64,000 nt of DNA. Origin: Ginsengibacter hankyongi. Its GTDB lineage: Bacteria > Bacteroidota > Bacteroidia > Chitinophagales > Chitinophagaceae. A program made the position numbers and the translations under genes. Positions 53,725 through 61,520 of this stretch are shown here, piece after piece. The notes under the pieces are model-generated. The model was not told the origin of the DNA and searched no databases. It saw only the letters and a program-made list of their open reading frames with translations. The stretch is taken from assembly GCF_008710285.1 (NCBI RefSeq), contig NZ_VYQF01000001.1, forward strand, positions 2,055,501 through 2,119,500, written 5' to 3'. Positions within the stretch are counted from its first letter, which is position 1, and every line of letters begins with the position of its first letter.

Positions 53725-54042
53725 TAAATATAAATATTATATGCTGATTATAAATACAGATGTTGGCGGGACGCCAACATCAGCAGGAGGAACACCGGCA
53801 ATGGCAGAGTTAAGTGCGGGCCAATGCAAATCATTGTATCGTTACCCGGAGTAAAGGAAGGGCTACTTTTGTATTTTATATCAACACTATCTGGCATTTT
53901 GCAGCAATTAAGGTTTACAATAACAGAGTAAAGCCCACTTTAACTACATTATAAAAAGATTGTGTGTTGTTATCCTGCCAAATTCCCTTGGTTGAAAGAA
54001 TTAGTTTATTAAGGTTCGTATTGTATTCTTCGTCGGTGGTTA
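53725..54042. other. Region between the two RAYT copies
   Basis: No gene. It holds the right hairpin of copy 1, a repeat piece (GAACACCGGCAATGGC), and a stretch similar to 37130-37200 (GTATTCTTCGTCGGTGGTT) just before copy 2. Confidence 0.6.
53759..53781. repeat. RAYT right-end hairpin, copy 1
   Basis: GATGTTGGCG pairs with CGCCAACATC over a GGA loop, about 35 bases before the transposase start codon (minus strand). Confidence 0.85.
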
Positions 54043-54050
54043 CCCCTGCT

Positions 54051-54074
54051 AATGTTGGCGTCCCCGCCAACATT
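54051..54074. repeat. RAYT left-end hairpin, copy 2
   Basis: AATGTTGGCG / CGCCAACATT with TCCC loop, identical to copy 1. Confidence 0.85.
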
Positions 54075-54598
54075 TAATAATCATTGAAATGACTCAGCCA
54101 GGAAGAGCTCTTTATCCCGGTTTCATAAAAAAATGCCGATGACCACTTATATTCTTCCGGCGAGCCAGCCAGGTTCCAATGTTGCTGGCAGCGATTAAAA
54201 TGAATGTAATTCAATTTTTGCCGAAAAAATTTTTGGGTCCAGCATTCTTTCACCATTGGCTCTCTTTCCCAAAACTGGTAATCCCGGTCTGAGCTTTTTA
54301 CAGAATATTTTTGCAGAGTAATAGCATCTTTTGTCTTTAAATGTCTTTTAAATTCGTGGGCAGTAAAGCTAAATAGCGCCCCCTGAACATCCTCCCTGTC
54401 GAAGCCGTCCGAAATTTTCCAAAGCATATGGATATGATTTGGCATTATGACAAAAGCGTTTATAGTACATTTTTTTTTCTGAACAAGCCATTCAAAAGAG
54501 CTGATAATGATATTTTTAAAAGCGTCACTTACTAAAAGATGTTCCCAGTTAAAAATCGTTCCGGTTAAAAATTCAGTGTGATAAGTTTGAAGCATCAA
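54074..54598 (-). CDS. REP-associated tyrosine transposase (Transposase_17/HUH Y1), copy 2
   Basis: Same 174-residue protein as copy 1, with HUH and catalytic Tyr intact (MPNHIHML; KLNYIHFN). The start and stop overlap the hairpin spacing in the same way. Near-identity implies a recent duplication or transposition. Confidence 0.92.
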   Translation of the reverse strand: MMLQTYHTEFLTGTIFNWEHLLVSDAFKNIIISSFEWLVQKKKCTINAFVIMPNHIHMLWKISDGFDREDVQGALFSFTAHEFKRHLKTKDAITLQKYSVKSSDRDYQFWEREPMVKECWTQKFFRQKLNYIHFNRCQQHWNLAGSPEEYKWSSAFFYETGIKSSSWLSHFNDY

Positions 54599-54632
54599 TA
54601 AATATAAATATTATCTGCTGATTATAAATACA

Positions 54633-54655
54633 GATGTTGGCGGGACGCCAACATC
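54633..54655. repeat. RAYT right-end hairpin, copy 2
   Basis: GATGTTGGCG / CGCCAACATC with GGA loop, identical to copy 1. Confidence 0.85.
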
Positions 54656-54662
54656 AGCAGGA

Positions 54663-54830
54663 GGCATGATATTAGCGCCCTCCCGAAATTACAGCCGTTT
54701 ATATTTTTTGTTTCTTGCTGCTGTTTTAATGTATTATGGAGTTTTGCTATTAAAAACCCTATTACATAACTGAGAGGGGTAGACGATATTGAAAGGGTTT
54801 TTGGGAAACCGCACCAGCTGACGCTGGCGG
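54663..54830. repeat. Dispersed repeat family copy (best-preserved core)
   Basis: GGCATGATATTAGCGCCC, then the core encoding PSRNYSRLYFLFLAAVLM and the tail LLLKTLLHN-stop, followed by GGGTAGACGATATT. A GGGGAG-ACT-CTCCCC hairpin lies just after at 54835-54849. Confidence 0.7.
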
Positions 54831-54894
54831 GAACGGGGAGACTCTCCCCGGGACTTAGAAACCAGGTCAACACACAACAATTTATTACACCACT

Positions 54895-55200
54895 TTCCGC
54901 GTATCATTCTCCCGTAAAAAGATTTTATGAGTCACTTTTCGTTCAACATTCTCCCGTAAAAAAGTTTTACACTTCACTTTTCGGCTTTCATTCGTCCGTA
55001 AAATAGTTTTTTGCGTCGCTTTTTATCATCAACTGTATGTAAAAAGTCTTTAGTTGCGGTTTTGCGTCATCCTTGATCCGAAAAAAAGTTTTTAGCATTG
55101 CTTTTCCGGCATCATTCTCTCGTAAAAAAAATTTTTGCGTCACTTTTCGGGTAACCCTTGCCGGTAAAAATATTTTGTTCGCTGCATTTTTATATTGTTT
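54895..55200. repeat. Degenerate 42-bp tandem repeat (about 7 units)
   Basis: Units carry a (C/T)CCGTAAAA... block followed by a (GCGTC)ACTTTTCGG-like block. The CCCGTA-like anchors lie at about 54911, 54953, 54995, 55036, 55077, 55119 and 55161, a spacing of 41-42 bases. Minus-strand frames over part of the array give a 14-residue repeat (KTFFRIKDDAKPQL), but stop codons in other units argue against a coding role. Confidence 0.8.
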
Positions 55201-55391
55201 TAGTAAAGGCATGCAGCCATAACCGTTAGTTGCCCTATACCCCTGCCGGCAAATATTTTGTTGTTGCATCTTACAAAACCCAACAATTTTCGCCAAAAGG
55301 CAACAATCGGTAAATGGCATAAAATAAATTTACGGTGCCCCTGTTATACCTCTTAACCGCGATATTGCGGTCAACCAAAAAATCCATTACC

Positions 55392-56009
55392 ATGAGATTA
55401 CAAAAGATCTGTCTCAGCTTCCGTAGCTATAGTGATGCGGATTTTCAGACAAAGGCTGTCTTCATTCTTACGAGCATGACGGGTAACCCTGCTTTTACTG
55501 ATCCCATCCCTACGCTTGCAGAAGTGCAGACTGCCGTTGGTAATTACAGTAGCGCCCTGTCGGCTGCTGCGGGCCTGGGCCTCATAAATGTGGCCCAAAA
55601 GAACAAAGCCCGCCGCGAGCTGGAAGCGTTGTTGCAACAGCTGGGTATGTATGTAATGTATGTAGCAAATGGCGATGCCGCCATACTCACCAGCAGTGGC
55701 TACACCCTTACAAAAATGCCTGAGCCTTCGTACATCTCCAATCCCGGAAATGTTACCCTCAAAAACGGGGTTACTTCCGGCGAACTGGTAGATTCAGTAC
55801 CGAAGGTAAACGCAGCAAGGGTTTACTTCCACGAAATCTGCGACACGGCTCCAACCGAAACAACCACATGGACCCGTTACCAGAGCAGCAAGGCCCGGTT
55901 TGTTTTCACCGGCCTTACACCCGGCAAACAATACTGGGTGAGAGTGGCAGCCGTTGGCACCGGTGAGCAGATTGCTTACAGCACCGTGGCTACTCAATTC
56001 GTTCAGTAG
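55392..56009 (+). CDS. Small protein with C-terminal fibronectin type III-like domain
   Basis: About 205 residues from the ATG at 55392 (MRLQKICLSFRSYSDADF); a longer upstream frame adds unlikely residues. The N-terminal half is helical (TAVGNYSSALSAAAGLGLI, then NKARRELEALLQQLGMYVMY). The C-terminal ~85 residues look like an Fn3 module (GLTPGKQYWVRVAAVG). No signal peptide. Proteins of this organisation occur in Bacteroidota without known role. It ends at a perfect terminator. Confidence 0.72.
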   Translation: MRLQKICLSFRSYSDADFQTKAVFILTSMTGNPAFTDPIPTLAEVQTAVGNYSSALSAAAGLGLINVAQKNKARRELEALLQQLGMYVMYVANGDAAILTSSGYTLTKMPEPSYISNPGNVTLKNGVTSGELVDSVPKVNAARVYFHEICDTAPTETTTWTRYQSSKARFVFTGLTPGKQYWVRVAAVGTGEQIAYSTVATQFVQ

Positions 56010-56029
56010 AGCGAATGGTATTTCTGTAT

Positions 56030-56062
56030 GCTGTTACCCCGCCGGGTAACAGCTTTTTTTTT
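56030..56062 (+). terminator. Strong intrinsic terminator after the Fn3-like gene
   Basis: GCTGTTACCC and GGGTAACAGC form a perfect 10-bp stem with a CGCC loop, followed by nine T residues. Confidence 0.92.
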
Positions 56063-56203
56063 GCAAGCTGCCGGTTCTATTTAATCCGGGTTTCAAAAAA
56101 TTTGTAATTCAAAAAAGTATTTATAAATTTATTATTCTATAAACAATAGCGCTTATTGAGAAAGCCACCCCACGACTTGTAACAATAAATCTCTATTGCA
56201 ATT

Positions 56204-56539
56204 ATGAAGGAAAAAGATCCACTCTTGCCCGAAGATGGAACCGGGGAGGGTAACGAACAGCCTGACTCCAGCAACAATGAACAGGTTCCCGGGCAGCCAC
56301 CACCCAACCATACCTGGTATACCCAGGACGAGATGCTGGCAAAACTGGGCATGCACCCCAACACGCTGAAAAAACACCGCCAAAAAGGGCACATTGGTTT
56401 CAGCAAAGTAGGCGCTAAATTTTTTTACACAGAAGAAGGTTACCAGAAATTCCTGATGCGCTTTTACAAGGGCCCGCTCTTGTTGCTTTGGGCATTATCG
56501 TGGCTGGCTGATAGTTTTGAGCTGGCTGCTGTTTTTTAA
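56204..56539 (+). CDS. HTH (excisionase/MerR-like) small protein
   Basis: A 111-residue protein. Acidic, Gln/Pro-rich N-terminus (residues 1-35), then a helix-turn-helix of the excisionase/MerR-like type (WYTQDEMLAKLGMHPNTLKK, HRQKGHIGFSKVGAKFFYTE). A hydrophobic C-terminus (GPLLLLWALSWLADSFELAA) is unusual for such a protein and may reflect a shifted end. It may regulate a nearby mobile element; no element of that class is intact here. Confidence 0.6.
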   Translation: MKEKDPLLPEDGTGEGNEQPDSSNNEQVPGQPPPNHTWYTQDEMLAKLGMHPNTLKKHRQKGHIGFSKVGAKFFYTEEGYQKFLMRFYKGPLLLLWALSWLADSFELAAVF

Positions 56540-56561
56540 AAGTAACCGATGGCATAATATT

Positions 56562-56781
56562 GATGGCTGGCAAACCGGCCTTCCTGGTTATTATAGCTTT
56601 TATATGTATAGCCTTAGGAATACTTTGCCTTATAACTGCAGTGCAGAAGGTAAGTTTTATGGAAAAGTGGAAAAAAAGGGAACACAGCCTTCCCGTAATT
56701 ACAGCCGGTTAAATTTTTTGTTTCTTGCTGTCGTTTTTATGTATTGTGGAATTTTGTTATTAAATACTTTATTACATAACT
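56562..56781 (+). repeat. Dispersed repeat copy with decayed two-helix membrane ORF
   Basis: From ATG 56562: a helix (PAFLVIIAFICIALGILCLI), then VQKVSFMEKWKK. Here a seven-A run breaks the frame; shifted by one base it continues KKGTQPSRNYSRLNFLFLAV and a helix ending LLLNTLLHN-stop at 56781. With one more A the full ~74-residue, two-helix protein would be intact. Pairs with 44398-44604. Confidence 0.65.
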
Positions 56782-56875
56782 GAGAGGGATAAACGATTGT
56801 GAAAAGTTTGCGCAAAGTCATCCCGGTGGGCGCTGGCGCTAACAGGAAGAGTACCTGCAGATTAAAAATAAAAAA

Positions 56876-56891
56876 CCGGATGTTAATCCGG
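56876..56891. terminator. Repeat-borne hairpin (copy 3)
   Basis: CCGGAT-GTTA-ATCCGG with A-rich left and T-rich right flanks. Confidence 0.5.
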
Positions 56892-57210
56892 CTTTCATTT
56901 TTCAACTAAAAAACTAACTTTTTATGAACATATTGAATAACGGAGTGAGATAAATAATTATTGTATAAGCCCGCTTTTTTTGTATTGATTACAGGTATAC
57001 CGGGTTTTCGCCAAGATTACTTTACATCCTCAGCTTTGTAAACTCAGCCTTGGCTGGCACACGAAACAATTTTCTGTTCATGGAAGTTGGCAAAGCAAAA
57101 CATACGCACAGCAGCTAAATAAAAAATGCCTGCTCCCGCTGCCGCAGTAATTTTTACACGAAAGAATACATTTCTTATATTTAAGAATCTAACACCTCAT
57201 CATATACTTT

Positions 57211-57522
57211 ATGACTCCAGGAGAATTTGAAGAAATGGCCTTATCATTCCCCGGCACGGTTTCCCAGCCCCATTTTGAGCGGACCGCTTTTAAAATAACC
57301 GGCAAAAGAATTTTTGCTACACTGCATAAAAAAAGTGAGTCCGTAAATATTCTGCTGACACCGGAAGAGCAAAAAGTATTTTGTTCTATAGACGAATCCA
57401 TTTATCCCATTCTTAATAAGTGGGGGCTAAAGGGCTGGACTACTTTTGAATTAAAAAAAGCAGAACGGCCTGTAATACTGGATGCACTGAACAGCGCTTA
57501 TGAAAATGTTTTGAAAAAGTAG
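57211..57522 (+). CDS. MmcQ/YjbR family protein (copy B)
   Basis: A 103-residue copy of the protein at 52068, with the same motifs (FEEMALSFPGTVSQPHFERT; WGLKGWTTFELKKAERPVIL). The differences are scattered substitutions without stops or frameshifts. Retention of an open frame in both copies suggests a fairly recent duplication or continued use. Confidence 0.88.
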   Translation: MTPGEFEEMALSFPGTVSQPHFERTAFKITGKRIFATLHKKSESVNILLTPEEQKVFCSIDESIYPILNKWGLKGWTTFELKKAERPVILDALNSAYENVLKK

Positions 57523-57747
57523 GCAACCTGAATGATGTATGATTTATCATGAATACCAGTTGCGGGTAATCCTATCGGGATATTGCTATTTAGGTGCCTG
57601 GCCACTTATACCAGTTTTCTTTTTTAAGAAGTTTTCTATTAGTGGCCTGGCGCCCTGGAAGGCATTAGAAAGAACCAGGTGTGAAACCCCGGTGACGAAA
57701 GTATTCTCCGCTCTTTTGCTCCCACAAGCGGGGAAATAAGCCCAACC

Positions 57748-58308
57748 TTATGTAACTTTTATGGTTTGTTTGAATAAATTGATTCTTTTTTCGATTTCTT
57801 GCCTTTGACTTAATTTTTCTTTACTAGTGGTAGAGGGTAACCCAGATGTTACCAAGCGTAGTTGCCCAACAATACGTGGCTCGATATCTACATAAATAAA
57901 AGCTGCATGATAATCAGCATAGATACCATCAAGCCGAACCCGATTCCCATTATTTGAAGGAATGTCCTCCTTTTTCTCAGCATTCCATAAACTCTTTTTT
58001 AAAAAGATATCATAACCTAATTCTTCAAAAGCATCGAGTATATGCCGGCTTGAAACGTTGAAATCAAAATATTTGCTGAATATCCGATCAATCGTTGAAC
58101 TGATGTATTCAATTTCATTCTTTTCACCCTTTCGTTTATTTCCTCGCTTCGGTAAAAAACCTGTTATGAATTTTTTAAGGATATCAGTACGATTTGTATC
58201 TAGCTTTTCAATCTTGTCCATCATCTTTTTTAATACAAAATAAGACTTAATTGGAGAAAGTCCGCTGAGGCATAATTCGCTCTGGATAGGATCCATCCAT
58301 ATCATCAC
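57748..58308 (-). CDS. Uncharacterised protein of the restriction-modification module
   Basis: A 186-residue protein with no recognised family. Charged, helix-rich first half (KKMMDKIEKLDTNRTDILKK; KKGEKNEIEYISSTIDRIFS), then a strand-rich segment with NGNRVRLDGIYADYHAAFIYVDIEPRIVG. The last part (LPSTTSKEKLSQRQEIEKRI) is helical. It is the last gene of the same-strand R-M operon, 65 bases after the endonuclease gene. It could be an accessory factor of restriction, or a passenger; the -DGIYADYHAAF- segment hints at a nuclease-like strand but no catalytic triad is identifiable. Confidence 0.65.
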   Translation of the reverse strand: MMIWMDPIQSELCLSGLSPIKSYFVLKKMMDKIEKLDTNRTDILKKFITGFLPKRGNKRKGEKNEIEYISSTIDRIFSKYFDFNVSSRHILDAFEELGYDIFLKKSLWNAEKKEDIPSNNGNRVRLDGIYADYHAAFIYVDIEPRIVGQLRLVTSGLPSTTSKEKLSQRQEIEKRINLFKQTIKVT

Positions 58309-58373
58309 GGGAGTTAGGTTTATAGCGCCTTCGATTATAATATAATTTGAAAGATAAAAGTTCTATTTTTCTA

Positions 58374-59546
58374 TTACTGTCTAGTGGAAACTTCATTTAT
58401 GAATCCATCGAGAGTTAATATTTTACTTCTAAACTCTTCGGGAAAACTTTGTAAATATGTTTTCGGCACAACTAAACACACATCGTACTTATACATTTCT
58501 TCAAGCTGATTTTTCGATATTCCTTGTTGTAATGTAAAAAGATGTTTAGTCTTGACTCTGTCTGCTTCATTTAATATTTGCCGCCAACGATCTTTGCATG
58601 TGGTCTTCGCTGCAAGAACGAAGAGTTTTTTATTATCAAATTTTGGATTTAAGTAGGCGTCCAGTCCAGGAAAAATAAAATCAGGCTTTTTATTATCTTC
58701 TGTTACGGTCTGCGATGCGAAGGATATGGAAAAGGTATTAAATATTTCTGATAGATGGTGCTCTAAAGATTTACCTGCCCTACTCTTCCTTCTGTTTAGA
58801 ATTGTATTTGCAGTTATAACAAGTTCTTCGACTGTTTCGAAAGGAGTTTGAATTCGTTTTAAATATCTATCATTTTCAATTGTTTTAAATAACTGGAATT
58901 CTGCATCAAGCCAATTTAAAATTTCTTTGTCAGGATTAGCTTTAATTATTTTATCAGTTATTGAATAAGCATTGTTATAGCAATTTCGTGCATTTTTGGC
59001 AAGCTCTATGGTAGTTGGAAAATCGATTTTGAGGGAGCTAAGAAATTTTAAGAAACATTCATATAAATTTTCTGCTGCAGTTTGTTCAAATTGTTTAGGA
59101 ATTATCCCATTTGTATCGGTTGATGAAATATTCAACTCTGCAAAAAAATCATCAATGTCTTCATCTGTTTTTAATACAAATGCTTCGTAATACTCATCGC
59201 TCTTTTTGCATATTATTAAAAGGTTACCGATATTTTCATCGCTGAGAAAAGGAAATCCTTTTCCAAATCTTGTTAAACGATATTCATTCCTCGTGCCTGT
59301 ACCATAATAAATAAAACGGCTGGAAGTTTCAAACGAATCTTGCCATTTAATGGTTACATATTTATCTTTATTAGAGCCCTTTATTCCTGGTTCCGGAAAG
59401 ATAAGTTTCCATGAATTTTTGTGGATATGAAAGCCCGCCTGATGGGCTCCGGTAGAACCTGTATCATTTGCAGTTATATATTTCGAAAACGAAATAATAG
59501 AACTTTGAATCGATTGAATTGCCTTTTGTAAAAAGGTTTCCATCAT
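58374..59546 (-). CDS. Type II restriction endonuclease, EcoRII family
   Basis: A 390-residue endonuclease. The C-terminal ~150 residues match EcoRII-C: PDFIFPG (Asp 289) and AAKTTCKDRWRQ (Lys 314, Lys 318, Arg 320). The spacing of these four residues, 25, 4 and 2, equals that of the catalytic residues I recall for EcoRII (D299, K324, K328, R330). The N-terminal ~200 residues probably form the regulatory DNA-binding domain. Its start is two bases after the end of the methyltransferase gene (operon). The exact recognition site (CCWGG-like for EcoRII) cannot be read from sequence. Confidence 0.9.
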   Translation of the reverse strand: MMETFLQKAIQSIQSSIISFSKYITANDTGSTGAHQAGFHIHKNSWKLIFPEPGIKGSNKDKYVTIKWQDSFETSSRFIYYGTGTRNEYRLTRFGKGFPFLSDENIGNLLIICKKSDEYYEAFVLKTDEDIDDFFAELNISSTDTNGIIPKQFEQTAAENLYECFLKFLSSLKIDFPTTIELAKNARNCYNNAYSITDKIIKANPDKEILNWLDAEFQLFKTIENDRYLKRIQTPFETVEELVITANTILNRRKSRAGKSLEHHLSEIFNTFSISFASQTVTEDNKKPDFIFPGLDAYLNPKFDNKKLFVLAAKTTCKDRWRQILNEADRVKTKHLFTLQQGISKNQLEEMYKYDVCLVVPKTYLQSFPEEFRSKILTLDGFINEVSTRQ

Positions 59547-59548
59547 GG

Positions 59549-60799
59549 CTACTTAATTTTTGTTTGCATAGTTTCTACAACCTTTTCTCCAATCGCTTCT
59601 ATCAAAGGCACTACAACAGAATTTCCAAACTGCTTATAGGATTGATTCATGGATACAGCATTTACTATATAATGATCTGGATATCCCTGAAGTCGGGCGG
59701 CTTCTCTCTCTGTAAGTCTTCTAGGGTTTTTATCTTTTTGCGGAATAAGAATTTCAGAGCCGTCTTTATAATATCTGGCGCTCATGGTTCTGCTTATACC
59801 ATTTAGGTCTGTTAAGCCGAAACCGAAACCATTCCCTTTTTCTTTATGTTTCACCGCATAGTCCTGCAAGTACTTCCACAAATGATCGGATAGAGTATAT
59901 TTTGGATTCACCTTATTCTGTAAAATATCTTTGAATTTCCTTTTGGTATCTGTAATATCAGGGAATTGAAAGTTTTCTTTCCCTTTATAAACGTTCTTAT
60001 CAAATCCCACCATAAAAGTTCTCTCTCTGTTTTGCGGAACAAAATATTTTCCATTCATTATTTTAAAATGAAATGAATAATCCAATGCCTCCAATGTTTC
60101 CTTAATTACTTTGAAAGTTTTATGTTTATCGTGTGTTACAAGATTTTTTACATTCTCCAAAAAGAAAGCCTTTGGTCTATGCTTTTGTATTATATCAGCA
60201 ATATGAAAAAATAAGTTCCCTTGTTTGACATCATCAAATCCATGAAGTCTTCCTAAACTTATTTTTTTTGAAACTCCCGCTATTGAAAAGGGCTGACAGG
60301 GAAAACCTCCGCACAATAAATCAAACTTATCGGGTATCCATCTCTTGGTTTCTTCTTTTGTAATGTCTCCGAAAGGGATTTCTCCGAAATTTGCATAGTA
60401 AGTTCTTTGTGCATACTTATCCCATTCAGAAGAAAAAATACATTCGCCCTGATGCGCCTGCATTGCAATTCTAAAACCACCTATTCCTGCAAACAAATCG
60501 ATGAAGGTGAACTTTGGGAATGCGGGTTTAGGAAAAGGTATATCCTCATCGAACTTGAATAGATATTGCAGCGCTTCCTCGGCGACAGCGTTGGTAATTT
60601 CTTCATCGAGATATCCATCCAACAATTCTTTGGTAAATTGAATTGCGGTTTTTTTTAAACTTTTTTTCCTTGATCTTACATAATGACTTATAAGTGCTGA
60701 CCTATAATTATCAGGACCAAATAAAACTACTTTCCAAAGCTTTTCTGAAACGATATGAATCTTACTACTTAATAAACTAACTTTTTCTTCTGCGATCAT
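59549..60799 (-). CDS. DNA (cytosine-5-)-methyltransferase of the R-M module
   Basis: A 416-residue m5C methyltransferase with an extra ~90-residue helical N-terminus before motif I (FTFIDLFAGIGGFR, ~97-110). Motif IV PCQPFS (Cys 168 as nucleophile), ENV (215-217), QNRER (256-260), a target recognition region ~260-360, and motif X-like GNSVVVPLIEAIGEKV at the end. It protects host DNA from the adjacent endonuclease. The start overlaps the controller gene stop by ATGA, so translation is coupled. Confidence 0.95.
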   Translation of the reverse strand: MIAEEKVSLLSSKIHIVSEKLWKVVLFGPDNYRSALISHYVRSRKKSLKKTAIQFTKELLDGYLDEEITNAVAEEALQYLFKFDEDIPFPKPAFPKFTFIDLFAGIGGFRIAMQAHQGECIFSSEWDKYAQRTYYANFGEIPFGDITKEETKRWIPDKFDLLCGGFPCQPFSIAGVSKKISLGRLHGFDDVKQGNLFFHIADIIQKHRPKAFFLENVKNLVTHDKHKTFKVIKETLEALDYSFHFKIMNGKYFVPQNRERTFMVGFDKNVYKGKENFQFPDITDTKRKFKDILQNKVNPKYTLSDHLWKYLQDYAVKHKEKGNGFGFGLTDLNGISRTMSARYYKDGSEILIPQKDKNPRRLTEREAARLQGYPDHYIVNAVSMNQSYKQFGNSVVVPLIEAIGEKVVETMQTKIK

Positions 60800-61035
60800 T
60801 TACTCTTCTTTTTTCCATTAAATAAATCCTGATTAAAAAAATCCTTGAAACTCATTCCCAGCCCGGAACAAATGATTTTAGCGAGGGTATCAACAGACAC
60901 GTTTCTTTTACCATTCTCCACATGATTCATAAATGTTCTGTCAACGTCTGCATTCCATGCGACAGCTTCCTGTGTGAGATTTTTTTCGGTCCGCAATTCT
61001 TTAATTCGCAAACCAATCTTCGTTTTGATATCCAT
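60796..61035 (-). CDS. XRE-family controller (C) protein of the R-M module
   Basis: A 79-residue helix-turn-helix protein: KIGLRIKELRTEKNLTQEAV (first helices), WNADVDRTFMNHVENGKRNV (recognition helix) and VDTLAKIICSGLGMS. Size and position ahead of the methyltransferase match C proteins of type II R-M systems, which set the timing of methyltransferase and endonuclease expression. A palindromic C-box-like site lies 19 bases upstream. Overlaps the methyltransferase start by 4 bases. Confidence 0.85.
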   Translation of the reverse strand: MDIKTKIGLRIKELRTEKNLTQEAVAWNADVDRTFMNHVENGKRNVSVDTLAKIICSGLGMSFKDFFNQDLFNGKKKSK

Positions 61036-61053
61036 ATGGCAATAGTATTTTAT

Positions 61054-61084
61054 GTGACTTAAAGTACATTTGCTTTTAAGTCAC
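61054..61084. promoter_or_regulatory. C-box-like operator of the R-M controller
   Basis: GTGACTTAAA (61054-61063) and TTTAAGTCAC (61075-61084) are perfect 10-bp inverted arms with an 11-base spacer, just upstream of the controller gene. GTGACTTA is the type of half site I recall for C-box operators, so this is probably where the C protein binds. Confidence 0.75.
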
Positions 61085-61106
61085 GTTTGATAACTTTTAA
61101 AAAGTG

Positions 61107-61520
61107 TCAGGAAAGTTTTTTGAGGAGAGTAGTTAGTGTTTTATCAATCTTTGAAGGCTTAAGATTGCATTCCCATAAATTAATAACTTTCCAGCCTTCT
61201 TTCTTTAAGGTTTTAGCAGTCTTTGCATCATTGGCAATGTTGCCGTTTATTTTATTAAGCCACCATTCAGTCCTTGTTTTGGGAACAACAAAATATTTAC
61301 AGTTGTTATGCCCATGCCAAAAACAACCGTGTACAAATATTACCGTTTTATATTTTGGCAAAACTATATCGGGTTTGCCGGGGAGTTTTTTATCGTGTAG
61401 CCTATACCGGTAGCCATGTGCATGTAAAAATTTACGCACCAGCATTTCGGGCTTTGTGTTCTTGCCTTTAATGCGGCTCATATTAAAACTTCTGGTTGCT
61501 TTATCGTGTACATCAGCCAT
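61107..61520 (-). CDS. vsr: Very short patch repair endonuclease Vsr
   Basis: About 137 residues from the ATG at 61520 (MADVHDKATRSFNMSRIKGK). Vsr signature: HGYRYRLHDKKLPGKPDIVL with the catalytic Asp, FVHGCFWHGHNNCKYF with active-site and zinc-binding His/Cys, and NLWECNLK with the last zinc Cys. Vsr nicks at T:G mismatches that arise when m5C deaminates, which fits the m5C methyltransferase next door. It lies upstream of the C-box, so it is probably transcribed separately from the controller unit. Confidence 0.93.
   Translation of the reverse strand: MADVHDKATRSFNMSRIKGKNTKPEMLVRKFLHAHGYRYRLHDKKLPGKPDIVLPKYKTVIFVHGCFWHGHNNCKYFVVPKTRTEWWLNKINGNIANDAKTAKTLKKEGWKVINLWECNLKPSKIDKTLTTLLKKLS

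Larger units (their letters stand above)
53168..53788 (-). mobile_element. REP-associated tyrosine transposase (RAYT) element, copy 1
   Basis: The element runs from ACCCCTGCT to AGCAGGAGG; copy 2 shares both boundaries. Each end carries a hairpin of the same 10-bp stem (ATGTTGGCG/CGCCAACAT core): left 53177-53200 with TCCC loop, right 53759-53781 with GGA loop. The transposase gene lies between them on the minus strand. Inserted in a dispersed-repeat copy. Confidence 0.85.
54043..54662 (-). mobile_element. REP-associated tyrosine transposase (RAYT) element, copy 2
   Basis: Same boundaries as copy 1 (CCCCTGCT ... AGCAGGAGG), with left hairpin 54051-54074 and right hairpin 54633-54655. The insertion point differs; after it the dispersed repeat (GGCATGATATTAGCGCCC) begins. 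Confidence 0.85.
56785..57535. repeat. Segmental duplication copy B (repeat tail + MmcQ/YjbR gene)
   Basis: Collinear partner of 51641-52395, including the hairpin at 56876-56891 and the 57211-57522 gene. Confidence 0.85.

Noticed and set aside
53177-54655. A CRISPR array suggested by repeated hairpins
   Set aside because: The hairpins are four copies belonging to two transposase units; there are no regular spacers or cas genes.
54622-54873. Minus-strand frames across the dispersed repeat (SYVIxFLIAKLHNTLKQ pattern, also at 44490-44744)
   Set aside because: These are the reverse of the conserved plus-strand core; the plus frame ends consistently at the same stop and has a sensible membrane-helix pattern.
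54988-55320. A 110-codon minus-strand frame with 14-residue repeats
   Set aside because: It lies over the 42-bp tandem array, whose other units contain stops in the same frame; the repeat is better explained at DNA level.
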